Made by a program: the position numbers and the translations under genes
In this document: piece by piece, positions 9,130 through 21,800 of the stretch
Numbering within the stretch: position 1 is the first letter of the stretch
Layout: the number at the start of each line of letters is the position of its first letter
Notes under the pieces: generated by a model
The model's database searches: none
Seen by the model: only the letters and a program-made list of their open reading frames with translations
Told to the model about the DNA's origin: nothing
NCBI GenBank assembly: GCA_000940995.1
Contig: CP005973.1
Coordinates: 744,001 to 808,000, forward strand
DNA length: 64,000 nt
Reading direction: 5' to 3'
Source: Photobacterium gaetbulicola Gung47
Lineage (GTDB): Bacteria; Pseudomonadota; Gammaproteobacteria; Enterobacterales; Vibrionaceae

Positions 9130-9480
9130 TTAGGTTCTTTTTGTTGTGACTTCCTCAGCACTGATATCTGAAACCTGTAGGACGAACAGATATTCCTGTT
9201 TGGGAATCGTTTTGATGATTTGGTAAGGGCGAGTTTTATCTTTTAGTTGGCTGCGAAGCAGGCTGACCATTTGGTAAACGAGATTGTCGGAGACTTGACT
9301 TTTTTGCCATACGTTATCGGCGATTTGACGAGCACTGACGACCACACCGTTTTGAATGATGAACTAGCCGAGCAGTTTTGACTGCAAAGGCTCAAGGTGC
9401 ATCTTTCTTGAACAATGGTGATCTGGCGTGAACAAAATCTGTGATTCGTGGTGGATAAGATAGCGGGTCTTGGCAGTCAT
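9130..9480 (-). pseudogene. Winged-helix (OmpR/ToxR-type) DNA-binding domain with in-frame TAG
   Basis: A continuous minus-strand frame from ATG 9480 to TAA 9130 encodes an OmpR-C/ToxR/CadC-type winged helix. The first part ends Leu-Gln-Ser-Lys-Leu-Leu-Gly, then a TAG (9364-9366) stands where the family normally has an aromatic residue. After it come the expected segments: Val-Val-Val-Ser-Ala-Arg-Gln, then Asn-Val-Trp, then the recognition helix with Val-Tyr-Gln-Met-Val-Ser-Leu-Leu-Arg, and the Tyr-Gln-Ile-Ile-Lys-Thr-Ile wing. No transmembrane or sensor part follows. It lies upstream of the PKS operon and divergent from it, so it may once have regulated that operon (inference). Confidence 0.68.
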
Positions 9481-9858
9481 ATGTTTACAACGGATAATCA
9501 AAAAACCTGTTGTCGTAGAGGGTTTGGTCGATGAAACCAAGTATCTACGTGTTGATAAATCAGCGGATATTCTGGAGACGATATTAATATTATCGATTTT
9601 TGAACAATACAAAAAATATTTTTAAGATACCTATAATGAATTTATCTTAATTGTAAATTTTTCCAATTTTAATATAAATGCAGTTTGCAAATAATCATTA
9701 ATGAGGATAATTATATTTGTAGGTGGTTTAAATGTATTTTACCTTCATCAAAAGTTATTCTTATGTGGTATTTTTGGCTTACTGCAGTTTTTTACAGTTG
9801 TGGAAGTTATTATAAGTCAAGATAATGTTGTAAAAATTATTTTCAGGAAGGCTTTAAA
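9481..9858. other. AT-rich intergenic region upstream of the PKS operon
   Basis: No gene is seen. The stretch is strongly AT-rich and must contain the promoter of the ten-gene + strand block. A weak sigma70-like candidate is listed separately. An AGGAAGG ribosome-binding site lies just before the PKS1 ATG at 9859. Confidence 0.6.
9685..9713 (+). promoter_or_regulatory. Candidate sigma70 promoter for the PKS operon
   Basis: TTGCAA (9685-9690) and TAATTA (9708-9713) are separated by 17 bases, about 145 bases before the PKS1 start. In such AT-rich DNA a match of this quality is expected by chance fairly often. Confidence 0.25.
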
Positions 9859-12800
9859 ATGAAATTCAAAGGGTTTGAGAGTTTAATTGCTAGATTTGGA
9901 AGAAATAAAAATGTAAAGAATAAAACTCTATCTAACATCTCAACCCAAAAAAATGAACTCGCTTCTTCAGATTGTAATGAGAACGACATAGCAATAATAG
10001 GTATGTCGTGTCGTTTCCCTGATGCAAATGACTATAATCAATTTTGGGAAAATTTGGAAAATGGTGTTAACTCAATAAAAGAGATACCAAAAAGCCGTTG
10101 GGATATAAATAAATACTACAATGTAAATAATAGCGAGTCTCATGAGAACACATCAACGAGTAAATGGTGTGGAATTGTTGATGATATAGATTCTTTTGAC
10201 AATAGATTCTTTGGCATTTCTCCGAAAGAAGCACGAGAGATGGATCCCCAACAAAGATTAATCTTAGAGCAGGCATTGCATTGTATTGAAGATTCGGGTT
10301 TTCCCATTTCTAAATTACAAGAAGAAAAAACATCTGTTTATACGGGGGCAATGTTTGATGACTATCTTAATGATGTGTTAGAAAAAGGATCTAATATTGA
10401 AGGGTTTTCCGCTATGGGGAACTGTCAATGCTTTTTAGCAAATAGGTTATCATATTATTTTGGCCTGACAGGGCCTAGCTCATCAATTAATGCCGCTTGT
10501 GCATCATCACTTGTTGCTATTAATCACGCAAGACATGATCTCCTGCATGGTGATTCAGAGTATGCTTTGGTAGGCGCGGTAAATCTAAATATCCATCCTT
10601 GGAAGTATATTAGTTTTGGTAAATATCGGATGTTAAGCCCGGACGGGCAATGTAAAACTTTTGATGCAAGAGCAAATGGTTATGTTCCAGGCGATGGTGC
10701 TGCTGTTATATTGCTCCAGAGACTCGATAAGGCAATAAAAAATAAAGCTTCAATTCATGGGATAATTAAAGGGCTATCTGTCAACCATGTAGGACGCTCT
10801 GCTTCTTTAACCGCTCCGAAGGTTGAACTTCAAAAAAAACTTATTCAATCAGCACAGCAAGCAGCAGGAGTTGATAGTAATGAGGTTAGCTATATCGAAG
10901 CCCATGGTACAGGAACGTCTCTTGGTGACCCCATTGAAGTTGAAGCTTTGACGCAAGCGTTTAAATCAAATAGCGGCAAGGGAAATGAAAGGTCTAGCCC
11001 ATGTTATATCGGCTCTGTAAAAACAAACGTTGGTCACCTTGAAGCAGCAGCTGGAATGGCTGGTTTATTCAAAGTTATTTTGATGATGAAAAATAACAAG
11101 CTTGTTAGGAGCTTAAATATTTCTGAGCCAAACCCTGTTATAAAGTTTGACAAAAACACCTTTGAAGTTGTTACAAGCAATCTGCCCTGGGTGACAAAGT
11201 CTGGACGTTTAATCGCTGGTGTCAGTTCGTTCGGTTTTGGTGGAAGTAATGCACATGTTATAGTTGAATCATTTGATAAAAATAAAAAAGAGTCGAATTC
11301 AAAGTTCGTCGATAGAAATTGTAAAAGTCAAAATAAAAATGAATATCCTATTCTTATTTCTGCTAAATCAAAGAAGTCTTTAGAAAAATTAATATCTCAG
11401 TGGTGTAAATATTGTGATAGTGATGAATTTAAGTCAGCAACATTAGAAGATATCAGTAAAAACTCAATTTTAGGTCGTGAACACTATAAGTACAGATGGA
11501 AATGTATTGTTGATAGCAAAGATGATCTCAAATTAAACTTGAACAACATAAAAGTAGAAAACCCTAAATTAAATGATGAGTCCATCTCTATCATTATCGA
11601 TGATTTGAGATGGAACGGGTATAATGAAGTGGCCCCTATTATAAAAGATTTAGGTGGGCTGGATGCCATAATAAGTTTCTATGGGGAAAATGATTTTTCT
11701 TCGATTGAAGATAATTTCACAGATGGAAAATGGAAAGATGAAGAATGTCATGCATTCTCAGTTTTGGTATCCTCATTAATAATTAAAAACACTTTGCAAT
11801 ATATAAGAAAGCCCATCGCAATCTATGGGCGGAAAAATGGTGTTTGGGTAATGGCAAACATAGTTGGATCAATAACTATTGCGGATGCTGTTTCATACTT
11901 GTTGAAAACACGAAAGGTAAATGATCTATCTTTATCATGGCCTAATATTCCACTTAAAGATGTTACTACAGATAATATCTTTTCACTAGAATCTGTTGAT
12001 GCCGAGTATTTATCTAATTTGGTATATGAAGCTCGTAATTCAGATGTTGATCTTGATTCGCTTAAAACTAGCGTTAGCCTAATGGAAGAACACCAGTTTA
12101 CCTTTAAGAAATATATAAAAGAATGGGACTATCTTCTAGATGCGGAGAATGCTGCTGAATATCAAAGATTGCTATGGGATGTTATCAAGAATGAAGAAGC
12201 GCCTTGTATAGACTCGGCAGTTAGTTCATTGGTTTATATAATTTTTGTTTCTTCTGTTGCCGATCTTAATAAGAAGTGGAACCTGTCCAAGCGAGGTGTC
12301 AGTCACTCAGATAGCATTAACGTCATTCTTAATTTACTTGGTTCATCTCGTATAACCAAACAAGAGTTAGTTGCCGCTTTTTGCAGCGAAAATTTTGACT
12401 GGAAACTCTTGGCTAACAACATAAACAAACGTCCTTTACGTGACATGATGAGTTCAGAGTCGCGATTTATTCAAGAATGGAAGAATAATAATGGATTAAA
12501 ACCTGATTTAAATTGGGTTATTGACCTCAGTAATAAACAAGTATCACTAGAAAATTTGGTTGAATCAGTGGCCGACGATAGTATTGTTTTCTCATGCAAT
12601 AAAGTTTCTGGAACGGGTAATAAGGTCGTATGTTACTTAAATGACGAGTTAAGCTTTTCTATAACAGACTGGTTGTCAGAATTGTGGCAGCAGGGTATTG
12701 ATGTCAAATGGCCTATATCAGATAGCTTTAATCGTCTAAGACTTCCAAAATCTGAATTTATGAGAAAAAAATTCTGGCATAGTAGCATTTCAAATAGAGA

Positions 12801-15800
12801 GCACGAGAGTGTGAAAGTTGTTAATCCTACACTTACATCTCATTCGAGAGAAAATGAAGAAAAAGCTACGCCTGCTGAAGAAACAGAAGTCTTAGCAGAG
12901 CCTATGAAAGTGCTTCAATCCGACATTCTATCAAGTGAAGACTCAGTCATTTCAGATCATGTTATTACTGAAAGGCTACTATTACCTTTAGCATCTTACT
13001 TGGCGATCACAAAGAGTTTAATTAATAAATTGAACTCTTCTTTTAAACCTTGTTTGAAAAATATTAATGTTTTGGCAGCTTCACCATTTAGACCGTCTGA
13101 AAAGATTCTCGTAAATTCTAGTTATGATAATGAAGAAATTGCTATAGAAATCAGTAATAGAGTGGTTTTTAAAGCAAGTGTTGATGGATTGAGCCCTCAA
13201 ATAGACCCGCAACCTCGTTTCCCTTTTTCTCATGGAGAGGTTAGTAAAAACGAGATTTATCAATTGTTATCAGAGCGAGGCTATCAATATGGTCCTGAAT
13301 TGCAATGTGTCACCTCACTCTTCAGTGAACCAGGCTTTAAGGACTATAAAGTTTCTACTCAAAGTGATCTTACTGTATTCGAAAGGGCGATTGTTTTGCT
13401 TGACGGTTGCTTGCAAGCAGCACTGCTAGCGCTTTATCAGACTAAGCCTGATAAAGTTCCCTATGGCTCTTTGTTGGTTCCATGTATGATCAAAGAGTTA
13501 GAGTATCTACCTGAGGATATAAATGAGCTGTATATTCGGTTCAATGAGTCGGAATTGAATATTGAGTCTGGATGCTATGTAACGGATATCTTGATCACTG
13601 ATGTAAATGGCGTTCCATACTGTAATATGAACCAGGTGCTATTTCGCCAGGTTTCTAATAATTTCTTAGACACCTATATTGATTTGCCTACGAGTATGTA
13701 TCAAACCAATTGGGCTCTTGAAGAACTTGATACAAAAATTGAAACAAACTCAGCAACGTCAAAAGTTGTTATTTCTAGCCGCTCTAATGTCATTAGACAG
13801 TTTGATCACAGTGAATGGTCACTATATGCTTCTCCGAGGGAGTTTTTAGAGTTCATTGAACCTTTATTGTCATCTAGCCATAGTAATTCCTATGATATTG
13901 TCTTTGATTTATGCTCCTTGCTCTACGGGGGGAGGCAAGAGCTAACCCTGCAAGAGCAAGCTAACTTAGAACAGGGTGTTATCAGAACTGTATTTGAATT
14001 AGTAAAACAGTTGAAGAAAATACGCAGGCGTAGCTTGCTGAATATTTTATTTGTTGCTGAAGACTCGCTGTCAGTCTATGAAAATGAACAAGTTGCTAAT
14101 GCATACCTAGCTTCACTTATCGGTTTTTGCAATAGTGTCAGTGCCGAACTTACCAAAATAAGCTTGACTTATTGTGATTTATCCAGTCGAGAAGAGTATA
14201 ACTTCCAAGATTTAGTGGCGAATGAATTGGTGCAGTCAAAAGAGGTGTCTGTCGTTGCTTACCGAGACGGGCTTCGCTTCACTCGTGGGTTTAATCTTTT
14301 AGTTTCGAAATATAGCGATCTAGCTGATGAGAGTACACCCTTTAGAGATAAATCCACATATTTGATTAGTGGTGGCCTCGGCGGGGTTGGTTTTGAAATA
14401 TCAAAAATGATTTGTCAGCTAAGTAAGGCGAGTTTAGTTTTAGTTGGTCGCTCTTTACAGAATGAAGAGATGACACAACAAATTTCTTACTTGAGATCAT
14501 ATGGTAATTCTGTTCATTACTATAGTGTAGATCTTAGTGACTATAACCAAGTGATGGCTTTATTTAAAGACTTTAGACGTCAGTCTATGGCGATTAATGG
14601 TGTTATTCATGGGGCTGGATTAGTACGAGATGGATTAATGCTCAATAAATCTTGGGACGATTTTTCTCAAGTTCTCTATCCAAAATGGAATGCAACAAAT
14701 TACTTGATAACACTAATGTTAGAACAACATGATGATGTTGAATTGGAATTTTTTGTTGGCTTTTCATCGGTCATTTCGTTAGTTGGTAACCGTGGGCAAA
14801 TAGACTATGCAACAGCAAATTCATATTTGGATTCTATTGCACAAACACTTTATGGGAAAATTAATTTAACTAGATTCAAAAAAGTTCTCTCTATTAACTG
14901 GACGTTATGGGAAGGCGACGGAATGGGAGATGACCCATTAATTGTTGAACATTTTAAATCTAAGGGGTTGCCGCCTATCTCGCCTGAACAAGGTGTAAAT
15001 GCCTTATGGGATATATTGGCTTCCTCTAATGATTTGGGAAGCATCTGTGTTTTAAAAGAAAATTACGATAAGTGGTTGCAACCAATCAGGGAATTACCAG
15101 TCACCACCTCATCAGAGTTAACCAGTCAATTTAACTTTAAACCTAACGACAATATTGTATTTAACGGAATGAATACCATGTCTTTACAACAGGGAACGAC
15201 TCAAGATAAAGCATTAATCAGTGCTTGGCTCACTAAAATAGTGGCTTTAAAAATTGGTTGTAATGAGGATGAGATCGATATTCAAGATTCTTTTTTTGAT
15301 TTGGGTGTAGAATCTTTGGCCCTTCAAGATATTTATGCTGAATTGGAGGTGAAATACGGTAACCTACCAGCAACTCTTCTGTTCGATTTCACAACAATAG
15401 AGAAACTGGCTGGACATTTGAACACTCTTCCAGTGACCGCTAATCAAGAAGTCGCTTTGGCTACAAATTTATCAACACCTGTAGCTAAAGATCCCTTTGC
15501 GGATACAAAAGAAATGAATGAATTGAAGGAAAGTTACCAGAGCAAAGAAGATTTGAATCTTTGGCTAACTGGTATCGTGGCCTCACAAATAGATTGTGAG
15601 GTTGATGAGGTTGACAGTCACGACTCATTCTTTGATTTAGGTGTGGAGTCATTGGCTCTTCAGAACATTGCCGCAGAATTAAGTAAGAGCTACGATAATT
15701 TACCAGCAACTCTGTTATTTGATTTTCCAAATATCGACAAGTTGTCGGCTTATCTTGTTACTCAAAAAGTCTCCACTGAGCGCATAGTAAATATTCAACA

Positions 15801-18800
15801 AAGTACTGTACCGGCCGCTATTGCCGTTGATGATAAGCAGCAAGACTATCCTCTAATATCTAATTCAAAGGATGCAAGTCACGAGCAAATACCTATTGCG
15901 ATTATTGGCATTGCTGGAAGATTTCCGGAAGCAGAGACTGTGACGCAGTTTTGGGAGAACATAAAAGCCCACAAGCAATCTGTCGTGAAGGTGCCATTAG
16001 AGCGCTGGGATGCTGATAGTTTCGAGAATTCTTCAGGGATTAACAGTTATGGAAAATGGGGAGGCTTTCTCACCGATGTGGATAAGTTTGATCCATTGTT
16101 TTTTAGTGTGACGCCGAAAGAAGCAGAGCAGATGGATCCTCAGCAAAGGCTCTTTCTGCAAACAACATGGCATGCGATGGAAAATGCCGGTTACGGTGTT
16201 CCTGAATCTTACAAGGGTAAAACAGTCGGCCTTTTTGTAGGAACGATGTGGAATGACTATTCACTTGTTACCCATGACATAGGTTACAGCCAGGGGCAGT
16301 ATCAAGGGCCGGGCTCAATCTACTGGGCGATTGCAAATCGCGTGTCATATATTATGGATTTTCATGGGCCAAGTATGGCTGTTGATACAGCTTGTTCTTC
16401 GTCTTTGGTCGCTATTGATCTTGCTTGTCAGAGCATTATTCGTGGTGATTGTGAAATGGCTGTAGCCGGTGGTGTTAATCTTATTGTGCACCCAAGCAAA
16501 TATGCTTATCTCAGCGAAGCTCGCTTCCTGGCTAAAGATGGATTGTGTAGAAGTTTTGGTGAAGGAGGGAGCGGCTATGTTCCGGGTGAAGGGGTTGGCT
16601 CTCTAATTCTGAAGCCATTGGACTTGGCTGAAGAAGATGGTGATTACATCTATGCCGTGATACGAGGATCGGCGGTTAACCATGGCGGAAAGGCAGCAGG
16701 GTTTACGGTTCCTAATTCTGACGCTCATAGTGAATTGATTACCAAAGCCTTCCGCCGTGCAAACATATTACCTGATCAACTGGGTTATGTAGAGTGCCAT
16801 GGTACTGGTACTTCGCTTGGGGATCCTATTGAAGTTAACGGTTTGGTTTCTGCTTTCACGAAAATGTCGCCGGACTTGGCTCTTGGGAGTATTCCTATTG
16901 GGTCGGTTAAATCTAATATCGGTCATTTAGAGGCATCCGCCGGCGTTGCTGCGACGATTAAGGTACTCGGTAGTATGCAAAGCAAAGAGCTACCGAAAAG
17001 TTTGCATAGCGAGACTGTAAACAAGAACATTAACTTTGAGCAGACACCATTATATGTGTTGCAGGAAAACGAGAGCTGGCTTGTTGACGGTAATAGGCAA
17101 TATGCGTCAATCAGCTCTTTTGGTGCCGGCGGAACGAATGCTCATGTTATTTTGGAAGCTTACTCCAATAAGCATCCTAAGTCTTCATCACTTCCAGATG
17201 ACGGTGAATGGCCGTTTTTATTATCTGCACGTTCTGAGTCGCAATTGGCGGAATCAGTTGAGGCATTGATTGAATGGTTAAGTCAACCATTTGCCAAGAA
17301 TTTTAGCTTAAAAAATATCGCCTGTAGTCTAGCTTTCGGTCGGAAGCATCATGGCTTTAGGGCGGGATGTGTCGCTTCTTCATTGCCAGAATTAATTGAT
17401 AACCTACAACAGTTAAAGCGTGAACAGCGATTTGTAAAAATGGAACGCAGTGCCGCCAAACAGGCTGTTCTTCACTGTGGGGGCAATAGTCATCTTGTAA
17501 CTGAGTGGGAAAGGGGACGAGAGATAGACTGGAGTCGATATTTTACGGGGGGAGCTCCTATTGCTGGAAGCACTGGCAAAGTTAAATATAGCAAGGTGCC
17601 TCTTCCTGGCTACCCTTTTGTTAAGGAGAGCTATTGGGTTGGTGGCTTTGGCCACAATATAGCTTCACCCGGTACTCATTTGATTGATTGTCAGGCAAGG
17701 GAAGAAAACGTTGAGGGAAACGAGACAAACGCAAATAGATACCATCACCACTTGTCTGGTGATGATATAACGGTTTCGGGCCACCTATTTAATGGGGTGA
17801 ATATTGTCCCAGGCGCGACTTTGATGGCCTGTGTCATTGAGTCGTATCAGCAATACCAAAAAAATACTACAGTTTCGCAAGGTGCTTTGATCTCCATAGG
17901 AGATATTGTATGGCACCGGGCTCTCCCTCTCGATAAAGGTCAGCATACTGACATAGAGATTGAATTTTCTGTTTCAAATGAAGGGCTTGAATTCCAACTT
18001 TCCCAGCTTGAACGGGGAGGTATCCGTCCAGAAATTTTGGTGATGTCAGGTTGGATATTACAAGGCGAGGGCAAGGAGTTGGCTTTGCCGTCCGAGTATG
18101 AGCGCTTGGATGAGTGGCAAGAAGACTCTTGGTTAGGTCAAAATGCATTCTATGCTCATATCCACCAACAGGTTGATTGTAAGGGGCTTCGATATGAGTC
18201 AGCATTTCGTAGAGTGTCCGAATTCAAACGCCTGACGCATTCCGGTAGAGGTGCAGGCAATTTCGCTAGTGCATCTATCCGGGAGCTATCGGCCCAAGAA
18301 GAAGCGCTAAGCCGGTCATATATTGCTGATCCCTTAGTATTTGATGGTTGTTTGCAGGCTGTCCTAGGGTTGGTTCCTCCTTCTGAGGTTCAGAATGTCA
18401 TCCCTGTCAGTATAGGAAAGGTTGAACTTATTGCTCCTTTCAAAGGCCATTGCCAAGTTGTGGTGGTAGGTAAGAAGCAAGTGGGGCACGCCACCTTATT
18501 GTTTGATATGGCAATATACGACAATAAACGACGGTTGGTTGCCCGGATCAGAGATTTTACTCTGCAGATAACAGGCATGTCGGACAATCAGCCACACTTT
18601 TTTACCCCTGAGTGGTCGGCTTCTCCTTTGTCACGCTCCGGTGACTTACCGACAGAGAAAAATATGGTCTTGCTGGTGGGCTGGCCACAAATACTAAGCA
18701 GCAAATTAATTCACGCTTTAACGAGTGCTGAATCATCCGTTAAGGTTACCGCTGTTCCCATTTTTAATAACGAGAGTTCACAAGCATTATTGGATCAAGC

Positions 18801-21800
18801 AAGGGCGCAAGGTGTAAAGCGTATTTCAGTATGGCGTTATCAAAAGCAAGATCAGCCCTACCCGAGTGCAGGTAGCGGTACGAATTATTCTGTACGTGAG
18901 TTTGCTTCAGAAAGTGTTGATCTATTCAAAACTATCGCGATTTTCGATGATGATTTCTCTTTTGACTATCTAGCGGTTGTACATCAAGAAGAAGACTCGT
19001 TACCGTGCCATGTTGCCGATTATGGGCTAATGCGTAGTCTAGCAAAGGAGCTAAACAACAGTAGGTTGCGATTACTGGAGTTGCCCCAGGGTAACCATAA
19101 CAGCACTGAGAGGTTGATCAAAACGGTGCTGTTAGAAGCAAAGGACTTAACTGGGCAAAGAAGAAGTACGGTAACACGATTTAAATATGAGCAAGAGCAG
19201 CGGCTGGAGTACCACTGGTCGGTAAGCGGCAACGTAAAACCTAGTAGCTCGGGTATTCCGTTGGCTAGAGACAACAGTTGCTATTTGATTACTGGCGGGA
19301 CCAAGGGCCTGGGACTGCTGTTTGCTCAGCATTTGGCCTTACAGGCTTCCAATATCGATCTAGTACTTTGCGGGCGTCGACCTCTGGATAAGGATCAAAG
19401 AGCTCAAATTGAGAAAATCAAGCAGCCCGGTGTAAGGGTCCATTATTTTTCTGCAGATATCGGTAAGGAAGAAGATGTCGCTAATCTTCTTACTTTTTGC
19501 CAGTCACTACGCACTTTGCTGAAAGGGGTTATCCATAGTGCAGGGGTTCTAGATGATCGGATAATGATGGCGCAGGATTGGAGTAGTTTCAAAAAAGTTA
19601 TGTCCCCAAAAGTGTTGGGAGCTTTGTGGCTAGATCGTTATACCAGTGAGATCGAGCTTGATTACCTAGTTCTGTTCTCTTCGATTACAGCTGCGGTTGG
19701 AAACAAAGGGCAGACTAACTATGGTTACGCCAATGCCTTCTTGGATTCATTCTCCCATGCACGTAGTAAACAAGTCAGGCAAGGTCGTCGTTTTGGACGG
19801 ACAGTAAGTATTAACTGGCCGCTATGGCAGAGTGATAACTTACTTGGTGGGATGTCCGTTAGCTCACAAATTGAGCAGCGACTTTATGATGAGTTTGGGA
19901 TGAAGTCCATGTCTTCGGCTCAGGGACTGGCTAGCCTTTCATTGATGCTTGAAAAAAACAATGAGCAAATCCTTGTTGCGCCAGGAGATAAGGACAAGCT
20001 ATTAGATGCGTTAAATAACGTATGGAAAGATTCTTCACTTTCCAGTCAGGATCCAGCTTTGTTATCAGATTATGATGCAATGACGCAAAGTCGTGATTTA
20101 TCGGATGTTGCTGAGCAAAAAGATTGGGTGATAGAAAAACTCAATACAGTGTTGTCCGAAGTTACTGGAATGCCCATTGATAAAATTGATGAAGAAGAAA
20201 CATTTGATAATTATGGGCTGGACTCTGTAATGATTATTAAGCTGACTCAGTTAATTGAAGTTGATCTGGGTGAGCTTCCTAAAACATTGTTCTTTAAGTA
20301 TAAGAGTACCGAAGAATTAGCTGGGTATTTACTGGGGGCAAAGTCGCAGGAACTGAAGGTGTGGCAACCGCAAAAAACAGAGATGTCACATTCCATGCAG
20401 GCGGAATCTTCTAGTGATTTAAAGCCAGAACCCGTGGTAAAGGTTTCTGATATTGGTTCCAACGATAATGAAACACCGCTGACAGATGACATTGCGATTA
20501 TTGGTTTAGCAGGGAAATATCCCGAGTCAGAAACGTTAGCGCATTTCTGGATGAATCTAGCAAATGGGGTCGACTGTATTTCTGAGATTCCTGAGGATAG
20601 ATGGCTCATAGAGGGGTTCTACCAGAAGTATCAGCAGCTGGCACCTGGAAAATTAACCAGCTACAGCAAGTGGGGGGGCTTCCTGAAGGATGTTGATAAA
20701 TTTGATCCGCTACTATTCGGTATGTCCCCTCGTGAAGCTGAACTGATTGATCCGCAGGAGCGTTTGTTTCTTCAGTCGGCCTGGCATACCTTCGAAGATG
20801 CTGGTTATAACCGGGCTTCTATGAAAGATCTGGAGGTTGGTGTCTTTGCTGGCATTATGTGGAGTCACTACCAGATCTATGGGGTCACCGAATCCCTTAA
20901 GGGCAACCCGGTGCCGACCGAGTCAAACTTTGCGTCGGTTTCCAATCGTGTAAGTTACGTTATGGACTTAACGGGACCAAGTATGACGGTCGATACCATG
21001 TGCTCATCATCCGCCGTGGCCATTCATCTTGCATGTCAGAGCCTGAATAATGGTGACTGTGAGATGGCTCTGGCCGGTGGGGTTAACTTGAGTTTGCATC
21101 CTTTTAAGTACTTCAAGTTATGCGATAGTAACTTCCTGTCAGATGATGGTCGCTGCCGTAGTTTTGGGGAAGGTGGCAACGGTTATGTACCTGCTGAGGC
21201 TGTAGGATCTGTTCTATTAAAGCCGCTGCGTACAGCACAGCGGGATGGAGACCATATTTATGCCGTTATTAAAGGAACAGCTGTTAATCATGGTGGTAAG
21301 GCAACTGGCTACACTGTACCGAGTCCGACAGGACAGGCGAGAGTAATTAAAAAGGCGCTTTCTAAGGCAGGAATTGATCCGTCGACAATAAGCTATGTAG
21401 AAACCCATGGCACAGGTACTGCTCTAGGCGACCCTATTGAGATTGAAGGATTAACTGACGCCTATCAATGGCAGGCTGGACAAAGGCAGCCTTGCGCGAT
21501 CGGTTCTATAAAATCAAATATTGGTCACCCAGAAGCAGCTGCAGGTATAGCTGCATTAACAAAGGTGATATTGCAAATGAAGCATAAAACCTTGGTGCCG
21601 TCCCTCCACAGCGAACGCCTGAACCCTAATATTAACTTCAATTCTGGTCAATTCAGTGTTCAGCAAACGCTTCAGGAGTGGCAAACAACTGAAAACTCAA
21701 ATTCTGATGTGTTAAGTGTAAGGAGGGCCGGTATCAATTCATTTGGCGCCGGTGGAGCCAATGCTCACTTGATTATCGAAGAGTATGAAGAGAGGGCTAT

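Noticed and set aside
9400..9860. tRNA or attachment site as the left end of the island
   Set aside because: No cloverleaf-like sequence or matching direct repeat was found by eye at either edge; integration by IS recombination is a simpler explanation.
17867..18205. Minus-strand open frame antisense to DH2
   Set aside because: The + strand encodes a canonical DH here; the antisense frame shows no domain and no start signal.
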